Part shown: in pieces, positions 1 through 7,081 of the stretch
Position numbering within the stretch: position 1 is the first letter of the stretch
Layout of the letters: every line of letters begins with the position of its first letter
NCBI GenBank assembly: GCA_964472545.1
Contig: CAYYNP010000108.1
Span: 1 to 28,605, forward strand
Direction of reading: 5' to 3'
DNA: 28,605 nucleotides
DNA from: CAYYNP01 sp964472545
GTDB taxonomy: Bacteria; Planctomycetota; Planctomycetia; Pirellulales; Thermoguttaceae
Translations under genes and position numbers: made by a program
The notes under the pieces: generated by a model
Seen by the model: only the letters and a program-made list of their open reading frames with translations
Databases searched by the model: none
Told to the model about the DNA's origin: nothing

Positions 1-41
1 CAGGGGGTTGGGAGTCAGGGGGTTGGGAGTCAGGGGGTTGG
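1..41. repeat. 15-bp G-rich tandem repeat at the window edge
   Basis: The unit CAGGGGGTTGGGAGT occurs twice in full and once in part, and the array may continue outside the window. It resembles other short G-rich arrays near 11733, 15558, 16955 and 28540. Confidence 0.8.
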
Positions 42-502
42 GGGGATTCTGGCCTTGTGGGCCGATCTTGGCACGATGTTTGCTCTCCTGTGTGTCGCTG
101 GCCGACTTTGACGCGAGGCAACGGCGATGCTTTCGGGCAATCCGGGGCCGTAACAGAGAAGCGACGTGTTGGGGCCGGCACAGAGAAGAGGAGTGCCCAG
201 AAGAGGGCACAGAGGAAAGGGGCAGAGAAGAGGAACGTGTAAGAAGAGAGGCGAGCCCGTCGGGAACAGAACCGGTTCAGATCCCCTCCGGAACGGTGAA
301 GTAGGCATCCCGACGGATCGGAAGCACCCAGCTTCCGGACAATAACTGGCGAGTTGGGGACCCGCAGCCCGAGCGGCCCCTGGCTCGCCTGTTTTGTTTT
401 GCTGTAGCGTTTTTGAACACTTGTGCTGAAAAGTGGCCCTTCTTGCGGGGGGATTCTGGCCGCGGCTTTCCACAATCTGCCACGGATTACCACGTCCTCG
501 TG
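1..502. other. Gene-free stretch downstream of the MFS gene
   Basis: No reading frame here looks like a real protein on either strand. The left edge is a G-rich tandem repeat. Two copies of a string starting GGGGGATTCTGGCC occur, near 41 and near 448. An A/G-rich stretch at about 155-245 repeats AGAGAAGAGG-like words; similar words recur near 6978-7010. A short hairpin, GGAAGC/GCTTCC on the minus strand, lies near 322-338. I see no clear terminator for the MFS gene ending at 503. Confidence 0.5.
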
Positions 503-2155
503 CTACTCGGGCAACGGCCTGCCCTTTGTCTCCGGCGCGAACCAGATCAGGACCATGCCAACGAGGTAGACCAGCGTGATTGCGGCACATGCTTTGGCGT
601 AGCTGCCCGCAAAAACGTGCATCAATTGGCCGGTGGTCAGCGCGCCGGCGGCAGCCAGGATACGGCCGGAATTGAAGGCCACACCTTGCCCGGTCGCACG
701 AACCCGGGTGGGAAACAACTCCGGCAGATACAACGGCAGCCAGCCGTAGAACGACGCCGTAACCAGGCCCACGAAGCCGGTGAGCACGAGGAAGGCCGTG
801 TTGTACTCGTGCATGAATCGGAACAGATAACCACACGACAGCAACGACGACGCGCAGAGCAGGAAGTAGGTCCAGCGGCGCCCGATCCAATGGGCCAAGA
901 GTGGTCCGAAGAAGCAACCGAGGATCGCACCCACCGAAAGCACGGCTTGCACCTGCCCTTTGGCCGAGGGGTCCTTGTTCTTCAACTCACCGATCGTCCA
1001 GGTTAGTTCTCTGGTTTGTGGGTCGAAGCGGACGTTTTCCAGTTCGGCGGTCTCGTGTGACGTCTCGGCGGCGTCCGGCGGCCGGCCTACGAGATCCGGC
1101 GGGATCAATTCGTCGGGCAGGACATCGGTAAACGTTACGCCCTGGCCCGGCCCGTCGCCGCGGTTGGTTACTCGAATCCTGTACGTGAAGATCGCCCCCG
1201 GCTGGGCGTCCCGTTTCAGATCGTGGCTCTTGGCGATGCGATACTGCGGTTTGGAATCGGCTCCGGACCGGGAACTTCCGCCGGCGTCGTCGGCCACCCG
1301 CGCATTGGCGGTCGATTCGGCGTCGGCTCGGGTGAAGGCTTCCGGAGCGTCCTCGCGGACCTGTGTTCTAAAGACTAACAAGCGGTCGCCGCCGGCCAAC
1401 TGATCGACCCATGGCGGCAGGAATCCCGACACGGCCCCCCAGGTGCCGATCAACGCCACCGACGCGAAGGCGATACCAAATAGCGCCGATTTCGCCAGCT
1501 TGGTCCCGAAGATCTCGCGCAGCGGTTTCGACGCTGCCTTCTTGACGGATTCCTTCCAACGTTCCGACTCGGGGATCATCACCAACACGAAGAACGTCAA
1601 CAGCCCCGGAGCCGCACCGACAATCATCATCCAGCGCCAGGAATCTTCGTGTACATCCTTGATCATCGGGATCAACGAGATCGCCAGGAAGCCGAAGTTG
1701 GCCGCGGCGCCGATCACTCCGGCCAGAATCGGCCGCAGCTTCTCCGGCCAGCACTCCATAATCAATGCCACGCCCAGGGCCCATTCGCCGCCCATACCCA
1801 CCGCGGCACAAAAACGAAAGAAGGCCAGGTGCCAGGGCTCGGTGGCAAAATAGCACAGCCCCGTGAAGCCGGCGTAAACGGCGATGCTCAGGGCCATCGT
1901 TCGCACGCGTCCCATGCGATCGCCCAGCCAACCAAAAAGCAGCCCTCCGGCCGCAGCTCCCAGTAGAAACGACGCCACCAGATAGCTATACCATTCGCCC
2001 ACCGCTGCCTCGCTGGGCGACGCCATCAGACTCCGCAGCGCGGGCCGTCCTACGATCGGAAACAGCCCCATCTCCAGCCCGTCGAACATCCAACCCAAGA
2101 ACGCTGCAATCAGCACGTACCATTGCTGTCGCGTGAGCGGTTTGTTCTCGGCCAC
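503..2155 (-). CDS. Sugar-porter-type MFS permease with a DUF11-like domain inserted in the TM7-TM8 loop
   Basis: A 550-residue inner-membrane transporter of the major facilitator superfamily. Seen: the loop 2-3 motif GWLGDRMGRVR (about residues 75-85), PESERW (195-200) and a C-terminal PETKGR (541-546), the last two being sugar-porter-like. About twelve hydrophobic segments are present. The odd part is residues about 256-402, which are hydrophilic and contain TYRIRVTNRGDGPGQGVTF (324-342), typical of DUF11/conserved-repeat beta domains. This insert follows TM7 (about 224-246) and precedes TM8 (about 403-423), a loop that normally faces the periplasm. The reading frame is unbroken across it. 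I start at GTG 2155 because AGGAGGTGA lies five bases upstream and a TATAAT box lies at 2222-2227; the frame stays open further upstream, but that stretch is not protein-like. The substrate is unknown: a sugar or organic acid is likely. Confidence 0.88.
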   Translation of the reverse strand: MAENKPLTRQQWYVLIAAFLGWMFDGLEMGLFPIVGRPALRSLMASPSEAAVGEWYSYLVASFLLGAAAGGLLFGWLGDRMGRVRTMALSIAVYAGFTGLCYFATEPWHLAFFRFCAAVGMGGEWALGVALIMECWPEKLRPILAGVIGAAANFGFLAISLIPMIKDVHEDSWRWMMIVGAAPGLLTFFVLVMIPESERWKESVKKAASKPLREIFGTKLAKSALFGIAFASVALIGTWGAVSGFLPPWVDQLAGGDRLLVFRTQVREDAPEAFTRADAESTANARVADDAGGSSRSGADSKPQYRIAKSHDLKRDAQPGAIFTYRIRVTNRGDGPGQGVTFTDVLPDELIPPDLVGRPPDAAETSHETAELENVRFDPQTRELTWTIGELKNKDPSAKGQVQAVLSVGAILGCFFGPLLAHWIGRRWTYFLLCASSLLSCGYLFRFMHEYNTAFLVLTGFVGLVTASFYGWLPLYLPELFPTRVRATGQGVAFNSGRILAAAGALTTGQLMHVFAGSYAKACAAITLVYLVGMVLIWFAPETKGRPLPE

Positions 2156-2160
2156 GGGCG

Positions 2161-2169
2161 TCACCTCCT
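2161..2169 (-). promoter_or_regulatory. Shine-Dalgarno site that sets the MFS start
   Basis: AGGAGGTGA on the minus strand, five bases before GTG 2155. This strong match decides the start over earlier in-frame codons. Confidence 0.8.
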
Positions 2170-2221
2170 GTGGGGAACGGGCGAAGCCAACGCGCGGCTT
2201 GCCCGAGAATGGGGATGCCGG

Positions 2222-2227
2222 ATTATA
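2222..2227 (-). promoter_or_regulatory. Candidate -10 box for the MFS gene
   Basis: A perfect TATAAT on the minus strand about 67 bases before the GTG start. No good -35 box is seen at 16-18 bases, so the promoter call rests on the -10 alone. Confidence 0.45.
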
Positions 2228-2253
2228 GCAGGATGTCAGGGGGCGTGGGGACT

Positions 2254-2308
2254 GGGGGCGGGAGGAGGGATGAAGGAGGAAGGAAGAGGGAGGAAGGATG
2301 AAGGGGAG
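2254..2308. repeat. Polypurine (G/A) tract
   Basis: Almost uninterrupted purines on the plus strand, made of GGAGGAAGG- and GGATGAAGG-like words, between the divergent MFS and EamA genes. No coding role is seen. Confidence 0.7.
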
Positions 2309-2380
2309 CAGTTGGGATGCAGGTAACACTTTTAGTTCAGGGCATGGGCGGCGCCTGCTGCTTGGCGTGGGGATCGCTGC

Positions 2381-2386
2381 TACAAT
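2381..2386 (+). promoter_or_regulatory. Candidate -10 box for the EamA gene
   Basis: TACAAT lies 53 bases before the chosen ATG at 2439. A TTGGCG lies upstream at only 13 bases, which is too close, so this is tentative. Confidence 0.3.
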
Positions 2387-2438
2387 GGCCGCCTGCTGCC
2401 ATGGACTCCTACGTCGGCCGACAACAGAACTTCGCCGG

Positions 2439-3344
2439 ATGAACTCATCGAATCGTACGCCCGCGGCACCGTCCGGCAGCCAACTCACCGGGCGGCTGTG
2501 GGTGATTGCGGCGGCCCTGCTGTGGAGTTCGTGCGGGGTGATCGTCAAGGCAGGCTACTTCGACTTCGACGAATGGGGGCGAGGGGCCTCCGGGCCGCTG
2601 CTGGCCTTCTGGCGAGGGTTGTTTGCCACGCTCGTATTGCTGCCGTTTGTCCGCCGGCCCAGGTGGGACGTACGATTGGTGCCGCTGTGCGTCTGCTTTC
2701 TGGTGATGAGCATCACCTTCCTCACGGCGATGGTGCTGACCACCACCGCCAACGCCATCTGGCTCCAGGCCACGTCGCCCTGGTGGGTGTTTCTGCTTTC
2801 GGTGCTCTTGCTGCGCGAGCCGGTGGTCCGCCGCGACCTGGTGCCGCTGGCCTTCGGGGCGGCGGGCGTGGGGTGGATTCTGTGCTTCGAGATCCGCAGC
2901 GAAAACGTCCAAGAGATCCTGGGCGTCGTCTGCGGGGTTCTCTCCGGCGTGACCTTTGGCAGCGTGTTGCTCTTCATGCGGCGGCTGCGCGGCCATCAGC
3001 CGGCCTTTCTGGTGGCGCTCTGCCACGCCGCCGTGGCGGTGGTGATGTTGCCGTGGGTCGTCGCCGTGGGCATCTGGCCGACGCTGCCCCAGTTGGGCCT
3101 GCTGGCCGTCTTCGGGGCGTTTCAGATGGCCGTCCCGTACCTGTTCATGATCCGCGGGCTTCGTCACATTCGCACCCAAGAGGCCGTGGCCATCGGGCTG
3201 CTCGAACCGGTGCTGATGCCCCTGTGGGTCTATCTGCTGGGGCTGGAGACGCCACACTGGTGGACGGTCGTCGGCGCCTCGCTGATCCTCGCGGGCCTGC
3301 TGTTGCGCTATGTCGTGATGGAGTGGATCGGCGGCCGAGAGTGA
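2439..3344 (+). CDS. EamA/DMT-family transporter
   Basis: About 301 residues with roughly ten hydrophobic segments in two similar halves, the usual size and layout of EamA (drug/metabolite transporter) permeases. The first helix, around WVIAAALLWSSCGVIVKAG, and the C-terminal helices ending near LLLRYVVMEW fit the family. It lies in the inner membrane and probably exports a small metabolite; the substrate cannot be read from sequence. I chose ATG 2439 because the protein becomes EamA-like directly after it. The frame extends upstream to 2298 through repeat-like DNA, and ATG 2385 is an alternative. No clear ribosome binding site is seen. It converges on the TonB gene, leaving only about 35 bases between the stop codons. 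Confidence 0.85.
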   Translation: MNSSNRTPAAPSGSQLTGRLWVIAAALLWSSCGVIVKAGYFDFDEWGRGASGPLLAFWRGLFATLVLLPFVRRPRWDVRLVPLCVCFLVMSITFLTAMVLTTTANAIWLQATSPWWVFLLSVLLLREPVVRRDLVPLAFGAAGVGWILCFEIRSENVQEILGVVCGVLSGVTFGSVLLFMRRLRGHQPAFLVALCHAAVAVVMLPWVVAVGIWPTLPQLGLLAVFGAFQMAVPYLFMIRGLRHIRTQEAVAIGLLEPVLMPLWVYLLGLETPHWWTVVGASLILAGLLLRYVVMEWIGGRE

Positions 3345-3379
3345 GCGTCGACGACCACAACGTTTAGCGGTCGCCGGCC

Positions 3380-4195
3380 TTACGGTCTCTCGAGCGAGAA
3401 TCGCACCGGCTGGCGAAACGTGAAGGGAACGCCGCGGCCGTCGCGGATTGCCGGGGCGTATTGCCACGTTCGCACCGCGCGGGCCGCCGCGGCGTCGAGG
3501 ATCGGGTGGCCGCTGGAGGTGAGAATTTCCAGTCGCTCGACGTCGCCCTCGCCCGACAGGTGAACCCGCAACAACACGGTGCCTTCCAGCCGCTGCATTT
3601 CTGCCGGCGTCGGGTACGTCGGCGGGCGATTGTCCAGCCGCCGAGGTATCGTCAGGTCGCCGGCGGCCGACGGCTGCGGGGACGGCGGGGGCACGCGGAC
3701 GTCGGGCTCGTGCGAGTCGGCGTCACGCGGCGGGCGAGTGGTCGTCGGAGAGTCGGCGGGTGGGGTGGGCCCGGCAGCTTGTTCGGCCGGATTGCGACGC
3801 GTGGGCGTCGGCGGCACACCGTGCAGCAATCGGTCGGCCGCGGCCGTCTCTACCGGCGTGGGCTGCGAAACGGCGCCGTCGGTCAACGTGTAGGTTCGCG
3901 AGCCGATCTGGGCCATCTCGGGCGTTACCACGATCGACGCCTCGAACGGTCTCGGCTCCGGCCGGGGCAGCGGCCGACGGGGCACGGTCCAGGTGGCCTG
4001 CAGTTCTATCTGCTCGCCGAGCATCTGCCCCAGCAGTTTTGGCGGCTGTGGGGCCGAGCCGACCACGGCCCCCCAGGCGATCCACGCACCCGTGGCGTGT
4101 ACGACGATCGAGGCTGCCCAGCCGATAGACCAGCGATGCGGCGTACAAAGACGCAGCAGGTTGCCAGGCAGCAAGTTACGGCACAGAGGGGTCAT
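3380..4195 (-). CDS. tonB: TonB family energy-transducing protein
   Basis: A 271-residue protein with the three TonB parts. Residues about 23-46 form a single membrane helix that carries Ser29 and His33 (spacing SxxxH), the residues that contact ExbB/ExbD in E. coli TonB. Residues about 70-188 are a Pro-rich periplasmic linker. Residues about 189-271 are the TonB C-terminal domain, with EGTVLLRVHLSGEGDV and the typical AVRTWQYAPA. It spans the periplasm and passes proton-motive force to outer-membrane receptors. It follows the TonB-dependent receptor in the same direction, separated by a palindromic repeat. I start at ATG 4195; the frame is open further upstream but runs into that repeat. Confidence 0.9.
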   Translation of the reverse strand: MTPLCRNLLPGNLLRLCTPHRWSIGWAASIVVHATGAWIAWGAVVGSAPQPPKLLGQMLGEQIELQATWTVPRRPLPRPEPRPFEASIVVTPEMAQIGSRTYTLTDGAVSQPTPVETAAADRLLHGVPPTPTRRNPAEQAAGPTPPADSPTTTRPPRDADSHEPDVRVPPPSPQPSAAGDLTIPRRLDNRPPTYPTPAEMQRLEGTVLLRVHLSGEGDVERLEILTSSGHPILDAAAARAVRTWQYAPAIRDGRGVPFTFRQPVRFSLERP

Positions 4196-4242
4196 GGCAG
4201 GCAGGGCGGGCGGCGATGTCGTTCGGGCGGTGCAGGGCTGTA

Positions 4243-4308
4243 GGGTGCGTGAAACGCACCGATATCGTGCTTCTCGGCGCCCTGCTTCTTGGTGCGTTTC
4301 ACGCACCC
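4243..4308. repeat. Palindromic intergenic repeat with perfect 18-bp arms
   Basis: GGGTGCGTGAAACGCACC at 4243-4260 is repeated exactly as its reverse complement at 4291-4308, with 30 bases between. Each arm is itself nearly palindromic (GGTGCGT/ACGCACC). It lies between the receptor stop and the tonB start, so it could form a hairpin in a joint transcript. Confidence 0.85.
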
Positions 4309-4370
4309 CACGAAGCGGGCAAAGCCCTACCATTATGGTCTACTTTCGCCCGGATAGGCAAGCCGCCGCC

Positions 4371-6608
4371 TCAATAGAGTAGCTCGTAGCCGATATGGCC
4401 CGATATTCCCGGCCCGTCCACCCCGGAGCCGTGTACGCGATAGGCCTTGTTGGTGATATTCTCCAGCCCCAACGTCACCCGCTGGCTCTCCCCGACGCGC
4501 GACCCCAGCCGCAGGTTCAATGTGGCGTAGCCCGGCGTGCCGTCGGCGGGGATGCGTGAATCGCGGATATCTCGGGCGCTGAGCCGATCCTGCCTACCGA
4601 CCAGCCAGCCGTAGACTTCCACCCAATTGCGGGCGCAGCGATCCCTCCATCGAAGGCAGATTAGCCCCTGGGTCGGTGGGGTCCGACTGAGCGGCTCGTC
4701 GTCGGTCGCGTTTTGGCCGTAGATGTACGTCAGATTGCCGTACGTGCTCCATTGGGGGGTGAATAGATACTCACCGGCCAACTCGAAGCCCTGCACTTGG
4801 GCACTGCCAACGTTTCGCCGGCTGAGCAGGTCGATCGTATCGCCCAGCGAATCGGGATCGGGAATCTGGCCAACGACCTCGCGTACGGACAGGTCATCCA
4901 GGTCCGTCCAGAAGACGAACGACTGCGCCCGAATGCGTTCGTAGTCGGCCTTCAGCCCCACTTCGTAGTTGATGCTCGTCTCAGGACCCAGGTCCGGATT
5001 GGGAATATCGATGCCCTCGTTGACGTTGTCGGAGACGCTGGTCAACTCGTCGAGCGACGGTGCCCGAAAGCCCTCGCCGACCGACCCGACGAGCCTCAGA
5101 CAGGGATTGAGTTCGTAGCTCAGCCCCACGCTGGCGGTCCAATCCTGGAAGTTGGGCGCGATGGGCGTGTCGACAGGCGGCGCGCCGAGATCGTCCGGAT
5201 CGAACAGGGCCACGGTCGCACCGGCCTCAATGTTACTGAAACGCACGCCGCTGGTGGCCGAGAGCCGCTCGGTGACGTCGGTCTCCCATTGCAGGAAGGC
5301 GCCGACGCGTTCGTATTGGCTGTCGTCGGGGAATTGGGCCAGCCGTGGCGACGGCGGCAGAGCGCCGCTGAGATCGTGGCGGAACTTGTTGGCCGTGACG
5401 TCGTCGTGGTACCAATCGACGCCGTAGGTCAACCGCCCCAGCCAGCTCAATTCACTGGTCAACACCAACGTCAGCCCGGTCGTATTTACGTTGAACTCCG
5501 AGCGATCTTCCAGCAGGCTGGTCGGCGGCTTGCGCTTCAGCGTGCCTTCTTTCTGCCGGGCGAACGAGGCGGTGAACATAAAGGCGTCGAGCACGCCGCC
5601 GACGTCTCTCCCCTGCCAGCGGATGTAGCCCAGGTTGCGCTGTTGCGGGTCGAAGAGGCGCGATTCTCCGGGCCATTTGTCGGTCCGTGGCACGTCCATC
5701 TGTTCGTGATGTTGCAGCGAAACGGTGAGCAGTTGGTCGTCGGCCAACAGGTAGTCGAACTTCACGTCGCCGGCGTATTGGCTGTAGCCGGTAAACGGCT
5801 GCGTGCCCAAATCGCCGCCACGATAGAGATCGTTGGCGTTCAAGTAGCTTCCGCCGGCGAAGACGCCCAACTGCCGCCGCGAGGCCTCGACGTTCAGCCG
5901 CGTGTACGAGCTCGAATCGGCCGTGGTGTAACGTTCCACGAATTGTCCGCCGAGGTAATCGCCGATGCCGGTCCGCGCGCTGCGGGTGATGACGTTGATC
6001 ACGCCGCCGATCGCATCGGACCCGAAGAGCACCGACTGTGGCCCGCGGACCACTTCGATCCGTTGGATCATGCCCGGGTCGACGGTGGCGAAGTATTGAT
6101 TGGGGCCGAAGCGGAAGGTCGAGTTGTTCATGCGGATGCCGTCGACCAGGATTAGCGTCTGGTTGCCGGTCAGCCCGCGCACGAACGGCGAGGCCTGGCC
6201 GTTGCCGGTGCGTTGCATCAACACGCCCACCTCGCGCTCCAGCGCCTCGATCATGTTGCTCGGCTGCCGCTCGGTGAGGTTCTGCAAGTCGACGATCGAG
6301 ACGGCCTGAGGGCTGTCGAAGACCGACACGTTTGACCGCAACGCCGAATCGAGGCCCTCGAACTGCTGTTGGAAGAGGCTCGGGTAGCTTAGCGGCAGGT
6401 CGTACGGGCTTGACGTTGACTCGGCCGGGGGCGGGTAGTCCGGCTCGACGTCGTCGGGGCGCACGAGGACTTCCGGCAGCGTCGGCTCTTCCTCTTCTTG
6501 GCGGAAGGGGCTGGCAGGATCCGGTGTATCATCGGCTGGCTGGGCCGGTACGAAACCCACCAGACCAACGCAAACGAGGGCGGCAACGGCCGAAGCGCGA
6601 GACAGCAT
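4371..6608 (-). CDS. TonB-dependent outer-membrane receptor
   Basis: A 745-residue precursor with a signal peptide (about residues 1-24, ending near VPAQ). A possible TonB box, TLPEVLVR, follows after an acidic stretch. The plug domain spans about residues 80-200 (VRGLTGNQTLILVDGIRMNN; IEVVRGPQSVLFGSDAIGGV). A long beta-barrel ends in aromatic GYELLY, as expected for an outer-membrane barrel. This layout is typical of ligand-gated uptake receptors for siderophores, cobalamin or oligosaccharides; the ligand is not evident. I start at ATG 6608, where the signal peptide begins; an in-frame TTG lies at 6626. The upstream leader is unusually rich in hairpins. The receptor is followed by tonB. Confidence 0.92.
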   Translation of the reverse strand: MLSRASAVAALVCVGLVGFVPAQPADDTPDPASPFRQEEEEPTLPEVLVRPDDVEPDYPPPAESTSSPYDLPLSYPSLFQQQFEGLDSALRSNVSVFDSPQAVSIVDLQNLTERQPSNMIEALEREVGVLMQRTGNGQASPFVRGLTGNQTLILVDGIRMNNSTFRFGPNQYFATVDPGMIQRIEVVRGPQSVLFGSDAIGGVINVITRSARTGIGDYLGGQFVERYTTADSSSYTRLNVEASRRQLGVFAGGSYLNANDLYRGGDLGTQPFTGYSQYAGDVKFDYLLADDQLLTVSLQHHEQMDVPRTDKWPGESRLFDPQQRNLGYIRWQGRDVGGVLDAFMFTASFARQKEGTLKRKPPTSLLEDRSEFNVNTTGLTLVLTSELSWLGRLTYGVDWYHDDVTANKFRHDLSGALPPSPRLAQFPDDSQYERVGAFLQWETDVTERLSATSGVRFSNIEAGATVALFDPDDLGAPPVDTPIAPNFQDWTASVGLSYELNPCLRLVGSVGEGFRAPSLDELTSVSDNVNEGIDIPNPDLGPETSINYEVGLKADYERIRAQSFVFWTDLDDLSVREVVGQIPDPDSLGDTIDLLSRRNVGSAQVQGFELAGEYLFTPQWSTYGNLTYIYGQNATDDEPLSRTPPTQGLICLRWRDRCARNWVEVYGWLVGRQDRLSARDIRDSRIPADGTPGYATLNLRLGSRVGESQRVTLGLENITNKAYRVHGSGVDGPGISGHIGYELLY

Positions 6609-6639
6609 GCAACGATCTCTCGGCAAGAAAGACGGTGTA

Positions 6640-6825
6640 CGGGCGGTCCGCGGCGAGTGGCCGGCGGACCGCGCGCAGGGGTATCGACTGTATGAATCAG
6701 TCGGATTGTGCCGGTCGTAGGGATTAGCCGCCGGATTCCGGCCAGCACAGACTGCCTAGACGCCCCCGTTTGCCGGGCGGCACCCCAGCTCTTGCGGCTC
6801 GATGTCTCCGGACCCGGAGACGGGC
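6640..6825 (-). promoter_or_regulatory. Hairpin-rich leader upstream of the TonB-dependent receptor
   Basis: On the minus strand this untranslated stretch holds several strong inverted repeats: GTCTCCGG/CCGGAGAC (6804-6821), GCCGG/CCGGC (6730-6742), CGACTG/CAGTCG (near 6687-6706) and GCGGTCCGC/GCGGACCGC (6643-6672), the last ending 34 bases before the receptor ATG. This suggests a structured mRNA leader. It starts with AGGTGCC, as cobalamin riboswitches do, but I cannot find the B12 box or the conserved core, so no ligand is claimed. Confidence 0.4.
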
Positions 6826-6833
6826 ACCTGTCC

Positions 6834-6962
6834 TCAGCGGCCGGGGGGACGTACGCGAGAAGTGTAATCGCTGCATCCCTTGAGCATGGCCAGGGCGATG
6901 AACGGCCCGAAGACGATCAGCCCGACTTTGGGCGAACTGCACAGTTCGGCGAGGCTACTCAT
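6834..6962 (-). CDS. Possible 42-residue membrane peptide
   Basis: A short frame starting ATG (MSSLAELC...) with one hydrophobic segment, about residues 13-28 (VGLIVFGPFIALAMLK), followed by a basic tail. It lies between the large TPR gene and the structured leader of the receptor, in the same direction. There is no good ribosome binding site and no recognised family, so it may be chance. Position in the run is the main support. Confidence 0.3.
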   Translation of the reverse strand: MSSLAELCSSPKVGLIVFGPFIALAMLKGCSDYTSRVRPPGR

Positions 6963-7081
6963 GGCGTGTGTCTCGGATGTCGGCAGAGAAGAGAGAACAG
7001 AGAAAAAGGAACCAAGCCGAGAAGGGGCCCTTCTACGCAAACATAGCTCATAACGCCACCGCCGGCGTGCGCAGCCTCGCG

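Noticed and set aside
503..2548. Longer MFS protein starting far upstream (681 residues)
   Set aside because: The extra N-terminal 131 residues are encoded by polypurine and promoter DNA and lack any membrane or signal pattern. The strong ribosome binding site at 2161-2169 places the start at GTG 2155.
6640..6842. Cobalamin riboswitch before the TonB-dependent receptor
   Set aside because: The 5' AGGTGCC is present, but neither the conserved core nor the GCCAGG-type B12 box could be found, so only a structured leader is reported.
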